The notes under the pieces are model-generated. The model saw only the letters and a list, made by a program, of their open reading frames with translations, made no database searches and was not told the origin of the DNA. The translations under genes were made by a program, and so were the position numbers. Below, piece after piece: positions 23,245 through 33,296 of a stretch of DNA of 64,000 nucleotides (its first letter is position 1; each line of letters opens with the position of its first letter). Source of the DNA: JASHPR01 sp963833885 (GTDB lineage Bacteria; Actinomycetota; Actinomycetes; Streptosporangiales; Streptosporangiaceae); NCBI GenBank assembly GCA_963833885.1, contig CAWHZU010000031.1:1-64000 (forward strand), written 5' to 3'.

Positions 23245-23631
23245 ATGGCCGAACGCGCACTACGCGGGACCCGGCTCGGAGCCACGAGCTATGAGAACGA
23301 CCGTAACACCGATCTGGCCCCGCGTCAGGAGGTGGCTTTCGATTGCCCGAAGGGCCACCGCTTCACCGTGCCGTTTGCTGCCGAGGCGGAGATCCCGGTC
23401 AACTGGGAGTGCCGGATCTGCGGCGCTACGGCGGTCACGGCCGCCGGTGACCTGCCCGAGCCCAAGAAGGTCAAGCCACCGCGCAGCCACTGGGACATGC
23501 TGATGGAGCGGCGCAGCGTCGCCGACCTCGAAGAGGTGCTGGCCGAGCGGCTGGCCGTGATCAGGGGAAAGCGCGGGGCGGGCGAGCGCGAGCCGGCTCC
23601 GTCGCACTCGCGCCACCGCAAGAGCGCCTGA
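23245..23631 (+). CDS. rbpA: RNA polymerase-binding protein RbpA
   Basis: A 128-aa actinobacterial RNA polymerase accessory protein that binds the primary sigma factor and stabilises open complexes. The N-terminal tail carries ALRGTRLGATSYEND, the zinc-type core has CPKGHRF and CRICG, and the sigma-interaction domain is SHWDMLMERRSVADLEEVLAERL. The tail beyond residue 112 is a basic extension. GGGAGG lies about 10 nt before the ATG. It is preceded by an exact SigR-type promoter. It is convergent with the mannosyltransferase gene, the common actinomycete arrangement. Confidence 0.97.
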   Translation: MAERALRGTRLGATSYENDRNTDLAPRQEVAFDCPKGHRFTVPFAAEAEIPVNWECRICGATAVTAAGDLPEPKKVKPPRSHWDMLMERRSVADLEEVLAERLAVIRGKRGAGEREPAPSHSRHRKSA

Positions 23632-23700
23632 CCCCGGCGAGCCTCGCAGCCCCGGATCCAGGCGGGCGGCCTCAGCTGTAACTGCGGTCGGCGCGGCTGC

Positions 23701-24471
23701 TCAGGTGCGCGGCTTCGGCCGCCCGCGGAACCAGCCCTGGACGCCCCACTGGGTGACCCGCCAGAACGCCTCGACCACGATCGCCCGGCTCATCTTGCTC
23801 GCGCCCCTGGTCCGGTCGCTGAACGTGATCGGCACCTCGGTCACGGTCAGTCCCGCGCTGACCGTGCGCAGCGTGAGGTCGATCTGGAAGCAGTATCCCT
23901 GCGATACCACGGTCTCCAGGCTGATCGCGCGCAGCGTCTCCGCGCGGTAGGCGCGGAACCCGGCGGTGGCGTCGTGGACCGGGACACGGAGCATCAGCCG
24001 GGCGTACGTATTGGCGCCGCGGGACAGGGCTTCCCGCGACTTCGGCCAGTTCTGCACGGTGCCGCCGTGCACCCAGCGCGAGCCGATGACCGCGTCGGCG
24101 CCCTCCAGGGCGGCCAGCAGCCGGGGCAGGTCCTCGGGCTGGTGCGAGCCGTCGGCGTCCATCTCGACCATCGCGCTGTAGCCCGCGTCGAGCGCCCAGC
24201 CGAACCCGGCGATGTAGGCGGCACCGAGCCCGGCCTTGCCGGGCCGGTGCAGCACGTGGATCTGCTGGTCGCCCGCGGCGAGCTTGTCGGCGAGCTCGCC
24301 GGTGCCGTCGGGGCTGCTGTCGTCGACAACCAGCAGGTCGGCCGCTGGCACCGCGCTGCGCACGCGGGCCGCGATCGACTCCAGGTTCTCGCGCTCGTTG
24401 TAGGTCGGGATGATCACGGCTACGCGGCCCAGCGGGCCCCGCGGCGCGCCGGATCGGTCAGTTTCGCTCAA
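23701..24471 (-). CDS. ppm1: Polyprenol monophosphomannose synthase (GT2)
   Basis: A family-2 glycosyltransferase transferring mannose from GDP-mannose to polyprenyl phosphate for lipoglycan and protein mannosylation. Motifs: VIIPTYNERENLE at the N-terminus, VVDDSSPDGTGE, the DXD-like EMDADGSHQPED and ATAGFRAYRAE. It is a soluble cytosolic-face enzyme without the multi-TM tail of some relatives. TTG at 24471 is chosen because AGGAA lies just upstream and it gives the 18-residue lead typical of the family; an ATG at 24558 would add 29 unlikely residues. Its start is divergent from acs. Confidence 0.9.
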   Translation of the reverse strand: MSETDRSGAPRGPLGRVAVIIPTYNERENLESIAARVRSAVPAADLLVVDDSSPDGTGELADKLAAGDQQIHVLHRPGKAGLGAAYIAGFGWALDAGYSAMVEMDADGSHQPEDLPRLLAALEGADAVIGSRWVHGGTVQNWPKSREALSRGANTYARLMLRVPVHDATAGFRAYRAETLRAISLETVVSQGYCFQIDLTLRTVSAGLTVTEVPITFSDRTRGASKMSRAIVVEAFWRVTQWGVQGWFRGRPKPRT

Positions 24472-24577
24472 TGTTCCTGCCTCAGCTGGGCTGCGGTCCG
24501 GAAGCGGGCAAGCCCGCCGGTCGAAAAGAATATTCGATCCCGCCGCCCGGGCCGACATCGCATATCTGCGCGTACGC

Positions 24578-24800
24578 CTGACCAGGCACTAACGTGTGGG
24601 CCATCCGCGGCAGGGAAGAGGGCCCGGGCATCCCTTCGGACCGGAGTTCGTCCCGTCGGCAACGGGCTCGTCCTCCGTTGTCTACTGGGTGCCCGGGCCC
24701 CTCCCGGGTCCAACCCCCCGCCCAGCCGGGTCCTGAGGAGCAGCCCCCTTCCTTGCTGCGCCTGGCACAAGAGGACCAACTGACCCTCTCCTGACACAAC
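24578..24800 (+). ncRNA. Structured RNA candidate upstream of acs (boundaries and strand uncertain)
   Basis: In the 557 bp between ppm1 and acs there is no coding potential, but extensive pairing. A long hairpin spans 24618-24703, with arms GAGGGCCCGGGCA and TGCCCGGGCCCCTC and an inner CGGAG/CTCCG and CCCGT/ACGGG stem. Outside it, CCAGGC (24582-24587) can pair with GCCTGG (24760-24765), leaving a large internal bubble. A closing stem, big bubble and long terminal stem resemble 6S-type RNAs in outline, but no primary-sequence match is claimed. It could instead be a leader element of acs. Confidence 0.4.
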
Positions 24801-25028
24801 ACGGTCGGGGCGGCTCACCGCCCCGGCCGGCTGGCCCGGTGCTGGACTGCGCAGAACCATATCGTTCATCGCGGCCTTGTCAACCGGTTGTCGCCTGCTT
24901 CGATCATGCTGTGATCACCGCTGCGGGCGGCCTGTTCCCTCTTGTCCTGCGGCGATACGATTGAGCCTCCGCTCGGCTCGCGACAACGACGCTGTCCGCT
25001 TTGCCGGATTAATGGCTGGAGGACCGGA

Positions 25029-27137
<2,109 letters not shown>

Positions 27138-27146
27138 GCGGCGCTG

Positions 27147-27189
27147 GCTACCGGGCTGCGCGGCCGGAGGGCCGGCGCAGCCCGGTAGC
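27147..27189 (+). terminator. Strong hairpin after acs
   Basis: A perfect 15-bp stem (27147-27161 with 27175-27189) and a 13-nt loop that itself contains GGCC/GGCC. It ends one base before the GTG of the next gene, so that gene needs its own promoter or a leaderless transcript. Confidence 0.8.
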
Positions 27190-28152
27190 GTGGCCGCGGT
27201 GAGCGGCACGGTGCTGGATCCGGCGGACGCGGCCTGGCTGCGCCGTGTCCTGCCCGGGCGCCGCATCACGGCGGCCGAGCCGCTCGGCGGCGGCTACCGC
27301 AACGAGAACATCCGCCTGGTCACCGACGGCGGCAGCTACGTCCTGCGCCGCTACCTTCGCGGTGACGCGGCCCGGACCTGCGCGATCGAGGCCGCCCTCG
27401 CGGTCCGGCTGGCCGCCGAGGCGGTGCCGGCCGCCGAGGTGATCGCCGCCGACCCCGAGGGCGGCGCGGCCGGGCTGCCGCTGCTGCTGGCCAGGCATAT
27501 GCCCGGGGTCATGGTCAGCGAGGCCGTGGCGCGGGAGCCTGCGGCGGCGGCGGGGCTCGGCGCGGCGGCCGGGCGGGCGCTGGCGGCGATCGGCGCGGTC
27601 ACGTTCCCCGGCGGCGGCGCGTTCACCGGTCCCGACCTGGTGCCCTCGCCGGAGGCGCTGCCCGCGAGCCTGCCGGAGTTCCTGGAGTCCTGCCTGCGAG
27701 CCGGCAACGCGGCCGGCCCGCTGTCCCCTGCCGAGATCGGCCGGCTGCGGGCCCTCGCCGCCGCCGCCGATCCCCTGGCCCGCAGCGTCGGCCGGGCCCG
27801 CCAGCTCGTGCATTCCGACTACAACGGCAAGAACCTGCTCGCGGTCGGCGGCGACGGCCGCTGGTCGATCTCGGCGGTGCTGGACTGGGAGTTCGCGTTC
27901 AGCGGCAGCCCGCTGACCGACGTCGGCAACATGCTGCGGTTCCGCGCCTGTGGGCCGCCGGGCTTCGCCGGGGGGTTCGTCGCTGGGTACCGCGACGCGG
28001 GCGGCCAGCTGCCGGAGCGCTGGCGCGAGATCAGCGAGGCGCTCGACCTGTACGCGCTCGCCGACTTCCTGACCCGCCCTCCCGGTCACCGGTACTTCGG
28101 CAAGGCCGTGGCCGCCCTGAAAGACCGCCTGGAACGCGGCGCCCCTTCCTGA
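27190..28152 (+). CDS. Aminoglycoside-phosphotransferase-like kinase (APH family)
   Basis: A 320-aa kinase-fold protein of the APH/choline-kinase family. The nucleotide-binding strand is VLRRYL, the catalytic loop HSDYNGKN (HxDxxxxN) and the metal-binding DWEFAFSG. The acceptor (a small alcohol, amino sugar or homoserine-like compound) cannot be told. GTG 27190 abuts the acs terminator; GTG 27199 is an equally plausible start, and no ribosome site is visible at either. A hairpin terminator follows. Confidence 0.82.
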   Translation: MAAVSGTVLDPADAAWLRRVLPGRRITAAEPLGGGYRNENIRLVTDGGSYVLRRYLRGDAARTCAIEAALAVRLAAEAVPAAEVIAADPEGGAAGLPLLLARHMPGVMVSEAVAREPAAAAGLGAAAGRALAAIGAVTFPGGGAFTGPDLVPSPEALPASLPEFLESCLRAGNAAGPLSPAEIGRLRALAAAADPLARSVGRARQLVHSDYNGKNLLAVGGDGRWSISAVLDWEFAFSGSPLTDVGNMLRFRACGPPGFAGGFVAGYRDAGGQLPERWREISEALDLYALADFLTRPPGHRYFGKAVAALKDRLERGAPS

Positions 28153-28164
28153 TCGGGCCGCACC

Positions 28165-28185
28165 GCGCGGCCCGCCGGGCCGCGC
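28165..28185 (+). terminator. Hairpin terminator after the phosphotransferase gene
   Basis: A 9-bp perfect stem, GCGCGGCCC/GGGCCGCGC, with a 3-nt loop, 12 nt after the stop codon. Confidence 0.6.
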
Positions 28186-28315
28186 CCGAAGCGGCAGTCA
28201 CATCTGTCACGGAAGCCTCAGTTTCCCCTGGCAGGCCGTGTTCGGGGCAAAAGGTTGCACTCCCGTGATCACACTCGGCCACCCTGGCGCGACCAGATCG
28301 CTACGATGCCCGATT

Positions 28316-28690
28316 ATGGCGGCATTGTTCAGCCGGATCATTCCGATCCTGTTCGTCGGCGACCTTGCAGCCGAGCGCGATTTCTACCTCGGGCTGGGCT
28401 TCCACGTGACCTATGAGGGGCCTGAGTACCCCGACTTTACTTCGCTCGGCCACGGATCAATCGAGTTCGGCATCGAGCGCCGCCCGGGGTTCCGGGCCGG
28501 CGCCCCGGATCACGTGCTGACCTGGCAGATCGGTGTCTCGGACATCGATCTGGCCAAGAAACGCCTGGCCGACGCCGGCGTCGCGTACCGGGAGGAGGTG
28601 ATGAGCCCGGCGGCGGACTGGGAGTACCGGGTGCTGCACGCGCGCACCCCGAACGGGTATCACCTGCTGCTCGAGGAGGGCAGCGGCTGA
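28316..28690 (+). CDS. VOC-family (glyoxalase/bleomycin-resistance fold) protein
   Basis: A 124-aa vicinal-oxygen-chelate protein with two beta-alpha-beta-beta-beta modules (IIPILFVGDLAAERDFYLGLGFHVTYEG, and DIDLAKKRLADAGVAYREEV) and a final glutamate-containing strand NGYHLLLEE. Such proteins are dioxygenases, isomerases or drug-binding resistance proteins; which applies cannot be told from sequence. The start is the ATG at 28316, matching the domain start. Convergent with the sugar isomerase gene. Confidence 0.8.
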   Translation: MAALFSRIIPILFVGDLAAERDFYLGLGFHVTYEGPEYPDFTSLGHGSIEFGIERRPGFRAGAPDHVLTWQIGVSDIDLAKKRLADAGVAYREEVMSPAADWEYRVLHARTPNGYHLLLEEGSG

Positions 28691-28706
28691 CGGCGGCCCG
28701 GCCTGC

Positions 28707-29564
28707 TCAGCCGAGCAGCTCGCGGAACCGCTGCCGGACCGTGGCCGCGGTGCTGTCGGGCGGCGCGGCCCAGATCTCGGCGTTGAAGATCTCGACCTCG
28801 GCGTAGCCGCGGTAGCCGGCCGCCAGCACCTGGGCGGTGATCTGCGCCAGGTCGATGTGCCCGTCGCCGAGGTGGCCCCGGCCGAGCAGCACGTCGGCGG
28901 GCAGCGGCAGGATCCAGTCGGCGAGCTGGAAGGCGGCGATCCGGCCGCGGGCACGGCCGATCTCGGCGGCGAGCTGTGAGTCCCACCAGACGTGGTAGGC
29001 GTCCACCACGACGCCGACCGCGGCCGGCGGGAACTTCAGCGCGAGGTCGACCGCGTCGCCGAGCCGGGACAGCACGCACCGGTCCGCGCAGAACATCGGG
29101 TGCAGCGCCTCCACCCCGAGCCGGACGCCGAGCCGCTCGGCGTCGCCGGCCAGCTCACCGACCGCGTCGGCCACCATCCGGCGGGCCAGCGCGAGGTCCC
29201 GGCTGCCCGGGACCATCCCGCCGGAGACCAGGATCAGCGTGTCCGCCCCGAGCCTGGCGGCCTCGGCGAGCGCCGCGCGGTTGTCGGCCAGCGCGGCCGC
29301 GCGAGCACCCGGGTCCGCGTGCGTGAAGAACCCGCCCCGGCACAGGCTTGACACGTGCAGCCCGGCGCCGCGGACGGCGGCAGCCGACCGGGCCAGGCCG
29401 TGCTCGGCGACCTTGTCGCGCCACAGCCCGATCGCCGGGATCTCGTGCCGCAGGCACAGCGCGATGGCCTCGCCCAGCGCCAGGTGCCGCACCGTCGCCT
29501 GGTTGAGCGACAGCCCGTGCAGCCCTCCCCCGCCTGCCTCGGCACCCCCCGCTGCGGCGCTCAC
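28707..29564 (-). CDS. Sugar phosphate isomerase/epimerase (xylose-isomerase-like TIM barrel)
   Basis: A 285-aa AP-endonuclease-2-fold isomerase or epimerase. Metal-site positions are Glu in GVEALHPMF, Asp in VVVDAYHVWWD, the His-rich GRGHLGDGHID and Glu in YAEVEIFN. Last of three coupled genes (ATGA overlap with DUF993). It probably isomerises a keto sugar or a keto-inositol derivative generated by the operon's oxidoreductase (inference). Confidence 0.85.
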   Translation of the reverse strand: MSAAAGGAEAGGGGLHGLSLNQATVRHLALGEAIALCLRHEIPAIGLWRDKVAEHGLARSAAAVRGAGLHVSSLCRGGFFTHADPGARAAALADNRAALAEAARLGADTLILVSGGMVPGSRDLALARRMVADAVGELAGDAERLGVRLGVEALHPMFCADRCVLSRLGDAVDLALKFPPAAVGVVVDAYHVWWDSQLAAEIGRARGRIAAFQLADWILPLPADVLLGRGHLGDGHIDLAQITAQVLAAGYRGYAEVEIFNAEIWAAPPDSTAATVRQRFRELLG

Positions 29565-30682
29565 GGCGGCCCCTCGGCCAGGTACTGGGTCATCCGGCTG
29601 ACCGCCAGGCCGGGGTGCAGCAGCGCACCGGCGGCGGCGGCGAACTCGAAGACCCGGATCAGGTGGTCGTGGCTTCGCCGCCGCTGCAGGGCGCCGAGCA
29701 TCGCGAAGTGCGGCTGCAGCCCGTTAAGCCAGGCCAGGAACGCGACGCCGGCCTTGTAGTGGAACGTGGGCTCCTCGAAGATGACCCGGCTCAGCGGCAT
29801 CGTCGGCCCGATGGCGGCCTGGTAGCCGGCCAGGTCCCCGGCGTCCAGCGCGCGCAGCGCCGCGGCGGCCGGCGCGGTCACCGCGGCGAACGCCCCGAGC
29901 AGCGCGTCGCTGTGCCCGTCCGCGTCGCCGCGGATCAGCTCGTCGTAGTGGAAGTCGTCCCCGGTGTAGAGGCGGACCCCGGGCGGCAGCCGACGGCGCA
30001 GCGCCGCCTCGCGGCCGGCGTCGAGCACCGAAAGCTTGACGCCGGCCACCTTCCCGTCCGCGCGCTCGGCCAGCCGGGCCACGAGCTCGGCGGCGGGCCC
30101 GAACTCCGCGGCGCCCCAGTACCCGGCGAGCGCCGGGTCGAACGCGGCGCCCAGCCAGTGCAGGATCACCGGCAGGCCTGCCTGGCGCAGCAGGTGCGAA
30201 TAGACGTCCAGGTAGTCGCGGGACGAGCGGGCGCTCGCGGCCAGCGCCCGGCTGGCCATCAGGATCACGTCGGCCCCGGTGGACTGCACCAGCTCCAGCT
30301 GCTCCTCGTAGGCCCTGACCACGTCCGGCAGCGGATGCCTGCCCGGCGGCAGCTGATCGGTGCCCGCACCGCAGGCGATGACGGCGCCCCGCCCGGCGGC
30401 GCGCGCCGCCGAACGCGCGATCAGCTCCCGCGCCTGCGCCCAGGACAGGCCCATGCCGCGCTGCGCGGTGTCCATCGCCTCTGCGACCCCGAACCCGTGG
30501 TCCCACAGGAAGTCCCTGAAGCCGATCGTGGACTCCCAGTCGATCTCCCCGTCCGGCGTCGCCGCGACGTGGGCCGCGGCGTACACGCTCCGTGACACCG
30601 GGGGCGGATAGCCGCGTTCCCAGCCCGGCTCGGCAACCTGCAGCGGCTCCGGGCGGCCGGGCAGCAAGATCGTGGGGGTCAT
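29561..30682 (-). CDS. DUF993/dihydrodipicolinate-synthase-like aldolase
   Basis: A 373-aa protein of the DUF993 family, a branch of the DHDPS/KDG-aldolase superfamily. The TIM-barrel body has DWESTIGFRDFLWDHGFGVAEAMDTAQRGMG, ILHWLG, VAGVKLSVLD (candidate Schiff-base lysine) and YTGDDFHYDELI. The ATG at 30682 overlaps the oxidoreductase stop by ATGA, and its own stop overlaps the isomerase start, so all three are translationally coupled. Together they suggest an oxidise-isomerise-cleave route for a sugar acid or similar polyol. The substrate is unknown. Confidence 0.85.
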   Translation of the reverse strand: MTPTILLPGRPEPLQVAEPGWERGYPPPVSRSVYAAAHVAATPDGEIDWESTIGFRDFLWDHGFGVAEAMDTAQRGMGLSWAQARELIARSAARAAGRGAVIACGAGTDQLPPGRHPLPDVVRAYEEQLELVQSTGADVILMASRALAASARSSRDYLDVYSHLLRQAGLPVILHWLGAAFDPALAGYWGAAEFGPAAELVARLAERADGKVAGVKLSVLDAGREAALRRRLPPGVRLYTGDDFHYDELIRGDADGHSDALLGAFAAVTAPAAAALRALDAGDLAGYQAAIGPTMPLSRVIFEEPTFHYKAGVAFLAWLNGLQPHFAMLGALQRRRSHDHLIRVFEFAAAAGALLHPGLAVSRMTQYLAEGPP

Positions 30683-31833
30683 GTCGCCGTCAGCGGTGGC
30701 ACGTCGACCCGGCGGCCCTCGGCCGAGGACCGCAGCGCCAGCTCGGCCAGCTGCACTCCCCTGGCCCCCTCGGCCAGGTCCCACGGCGGCGGCGTGCCCT
30801 CGGCCACCGCGCGCAGGAACTGCTCCCACTGGACCTTGAACCCGTTGTCGAACTCGGCGTTGTCCGGGACGTCGGCCCACTGCGCCGGGTAGTCGACGGG
30901 GTCGGGCAGATCCGGGTTCCAGACCGCGCGCGGGGCGGCGGCCCGGTGCTGCACCGCGCAGTGCCGCAGCCCGGCGACCGCGCTGCCGTGCGTCCCGTCG
31001 ACCTGCAGCTCGAGCAGTTCCCGCCGGTTGACCCGGACCGCCCAGGACGCGTTGACCGAGGCCATCACCCCGCCGGACAGCTCGAGCACCGCATACGCCG
31101 CGTCGCCGGCGGTCACGTCGTACGGCGCCCCGGCCTCGTCCCAGCGCCGCGGCAGGTGCGTCGCCTGCCGCGCGTACACGGCGGTCACCGGGCCGAACAG
31201 GTCTTTCAGCAGGTAGTGCCAGTGCGGGAACATGTCGAGCACGATCCCGCCGCCGTCAACGGCGCGGTAGTTCCAGGACGGCCGCTGCGCCGGGATCTGG
31301 TCGCCCTCGAACACCCAGTAGCCGAACTCGAGCCGCACCGAAAGCACGCGGCCGAAGAAGCCGTCCCGGACCAGCCGCCGCAGCTTGATCATGCCGGGCA
31401 GGAACAGCTTGTCCTGCACAACGCCGTTGATGATCCCGGCCTCGCGGGCCGCGCGGGCCAGCGCCATGGCGCCGTCCAGCGAGTCCGCCACCGGCTTCTC
31501 GGTGTAGACGTGCTTGCCGGCGGCGATCGCCTTGCCCAGGCTGGCCACCCGCGCGCTGGTGACCAGCGTGTCGAAGTACACCTCGACGGCCGGGTCGGAC
31601 AGCACCTCATCCAGGCTGGTCGACCACTTCGGCAGGCCGTGCCGCTCCGCGATCTCGCGCAGCCGCGCCTCGTTACGGCCGACCAGGACCGGCTCGGGGT
31701 AGACGGTCCCGCCGCCGGCCAGCCGCACGCCGCCCTGCTCGCGGATGGCCAGCAGCGACCGGACCAGATGCTGCCGGTAGCCCATCCGCCCGGTGGCACC
31801 GTTCAGGGCAACGAGCAGGACCTTGCGTGCCAT
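30679..31833 (-). CDS. Gfo/Idh/MocA-family oxidoreductase
   Basis: A 384-aa NAD(P)-dependent sugar or polyol dehydrogenase. The N-terminal Rossmann fold begins VLLVALNGATGRMGYRQHL, the family signature is YTEKPVADSLDGAM, and the C-terminal beta-sheet domain holds the substrate (WNYRAVDGGGIVLDMFPHWHYL). The GNGATGRMG-type loop differs a little from the usual GxGxxG. First gene of the coupled operon with DUF993 and the isomerase. A LacI-type operator candidate lies about 70 nt upstream. Confidence 0.88.
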   Translation of the reverse strand: MARKVLLVALNGATGRMGYRQHLVRSLLAIREQGGVRLAGGGTVYPEPVLVGRNEARLREIAERHGLPKWSTSLDEVLSDPAVEVYFDTLVTSARVASLGKAIAAGKHVYTEKPVADSLDGAMALARAAREAGIINGVVQDKLFLPGMIKLRRLVRDGFFGRVLSVRLEFGYWVFEGDQIPAQRPSWNYRAVDGGGIVLDMFPHWHYLLKDLFGPVTAVYARQATHLPRRWDEAGAPYDVTAGDAAYAVLELSGGVMASVNASWAVRVNRRELLELQVDGTHGSAVAGLRHCAVQHRAAAPRAVWNPDLPDPVDYPAQWADVPDNAEFDNGFKVQWEQFLRAVAEGTPPPWDLAEGARGVQLAELALRSSAEGRRVDVPPLTAT

Positions 31834-31902
31834 CGACCACCCTTCCGCGCCGCCCCGTCCGCCACCCCGACTGTGCCTGCCGTGCCGCCCCCGGGCCGGC
31901 CG

Positions 31903-31924
31903 CTTGGGAAACCCCTTTCCAAGG
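31903..31924. promoter_or_regulatory. LacI-type operator candidate (GGAAA-CCCC-TTTCC)
   Basis: GGAAACCCCTTTCC at 31907-31920 has perfect 5-bp inverted arms, flanked by TTG and AAGG. It lies between the divergent oxidoreductase and LacI genes. A related motif (GGAAA-GCGC-TTGCC) occurs at 33149-33162. Confidence 0.55.
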
Positions 31925-32049
31925 TAGGCTGAGCCGAAATGCTAGGTCAACCGCTGGAACGGATCGCGTGAATGTACCAAAGGGCGGCCTCTAACCCGCC
32001 CATCGGTACATTGATGGCGCGCGTCCGGGGCTGAGGGGGCGGTGGCGGC

Positions 32050-33102
32050 GTGGGTGACGGTTGGCCCGGGTCGCGGGTGACCCTGCAGGACGTTGCTGAC
32101 CGCGCCGGCGTCTCGATCACCACGGCCTCGCGGGTGGTTAACGACGGAACGCGCAGGGTCGGCGCGCAGCTGGCGCAGCGGGTGCACCGGGCCGCCGCAG
32201 AGCTCGGGTATACCGCGAACTTGCAGGCCAGGGCCGTTGCCACCGGGCGCAGCAGCATGGTCGGTGTGGTCGTGCACGACATCGCCGACCCGTACTTCTC
32301 TTCGATCGCGGCCGGGCTTATCGAGATGGCAAGCCGCAGCGAGCTGCTGGTCTGCATGTCGGCGGCGGCGGCCAACGAGGCGGCCGAGCGCGAGTACGTG
32401 TCGCTGATGCGGGCCCAGCGGGCCCGCGCGGTGATCCTGATCGGCAGCAGGACCGACGACGCCGCTGAGCGCGCCGCGCTGGGCGCGGAGGTCGCCGCGT
32501 TCACCCGCCAGGGCGGCCGGGCCGTCTGCGTCGGGCAGCCGCTGCTCGGCGTGGACACGATCGTGCCGGGTAACGTCGCGGGCGCCGACGCCCTGGCCCG
32601 GGCGCTGGCCGCGCTCGGCCACCGCCGGTTCGCCGTGCTCGCCGGGCCGCGGGGATCGATCACCGTGCAGGACCGGATCGAGGGCTTCCGCGCCGGGCTC
32701 GCCGCCTGGTCCATCGGCCTTGACCCGGCGGGCGTCGTGCACGCGGCGTTCAGCAGGGACGGCGGGTACGAGGCGATGAGCGCGATCCTGGCGTCCGGCG
32801 GGAAGCTGCCGGACTGCGTGTTCGCGGTCAACGACGTGATGGCGGTCGGCGCGCTGGCCCGGCTGCGCGCCGCCGGGATGTCCGTGCCCGGCGACGTCGC
32901 GGTGGCCGGCTTCGACGACATCGTGACCCTGCGTGACGTGACGCCGCCGCTGACCACGGTCCGTCTGCCGCTCACGCAGATGGGCGAGATGGCCGCGAAC
33001 ATGGTGCTCACCGGCGGGCGGCCGGGCCTGCCGCTGATCGTCCCCGTGCCCGGCGAGGTGATCATGCGCGACAGCACGGTCCCCCGCAGCCCGCGTGGCT
33101 GA
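32050..33102 (+). CDS. LacI-family transcriptional regulator (copy 1)
   Basis: A 350-aa regulator. The helix-turn-helix and hinge are VTLQDVADRAGVSITTASRVVND followed by LGYTANLQARAVATGRSSMVG; a periplasmic-binding-protein-like sugar domain follows (FAVNDVMAVGALARLR, VAVAGFDDI). Divergent from the three-gene sugar operon, with a palindromic site between, so local control by an inducer sugar is likely. GTG start. Another gene with the same kind of site (the APC permease) lies immediately downstream. Confidence 0.92.
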   Translation: MGDGWPGSRVTLQDVADRAGVSITTASRVVNDGTRRVGAQLAQRVHRAAAELGYTANLQARAVATGRSSMVGVVVHDIADPYFSSIAAGLIEMASRSELLVCMSAAAANEAAEREYVSLMRAQRARAVILIGSRTDDAAERAALGAEVAAFTRQGGRAVCVGQPLLGVDTIVPGNVAGADALARALAALGHRRFAVLAGPRGSITVQDRIEGFRAGLAAWSIGLDPAGVVHAAFSRDGGYEAMSAILASGGKLPDCVFAVNDVMAVGALARLRAAGMSVPGDVAVAGFDDIVTLRDVTPPLTTVRLPLTQMGEMAANMVLTGGRPGLPLIVPVPGEVIMRDSTVPRSPRG

Positions 33103-33148
33103 CCGGTCTTGCGCTGGCGCAGGCTGTGGGGTACTTTCGCCCCATCCT

Positions 33149-33162
33149 GGAAAGCGCTTGCC
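33149..33162. promoter_or_regulatory. LacI-type operator candidate upstream of the permease (GGAAA-GCGC-TTGCC)
   Basis: The centre GCGC and 5-bp arms (one mismatch) match the LacI-family pattern. It is 135 bp upstream of the permease start and similar to the motif at 31907-31920. Confidence 0.5.
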
Positions 33163-33296
33163 GACCAGGGCTTCAGCTACGTCCCGCTATCACCCCCGAT
33201 AACGGGTGTGTCGCGGCCCTTCCCATGTGCCGCGCATCGTCACACAATTTCAGGCAGTACCGCTGACCACGCGGCCCGGGCGAGGAAGGCTATGAC

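Noticed and set aside
24618..24703. SRP/4.5S or RNase P RNA identity of the hairpin region
   Set aside because: The conserved SRP tetraloop/symmetric-loop bases and the RNase P core blocks are absent.
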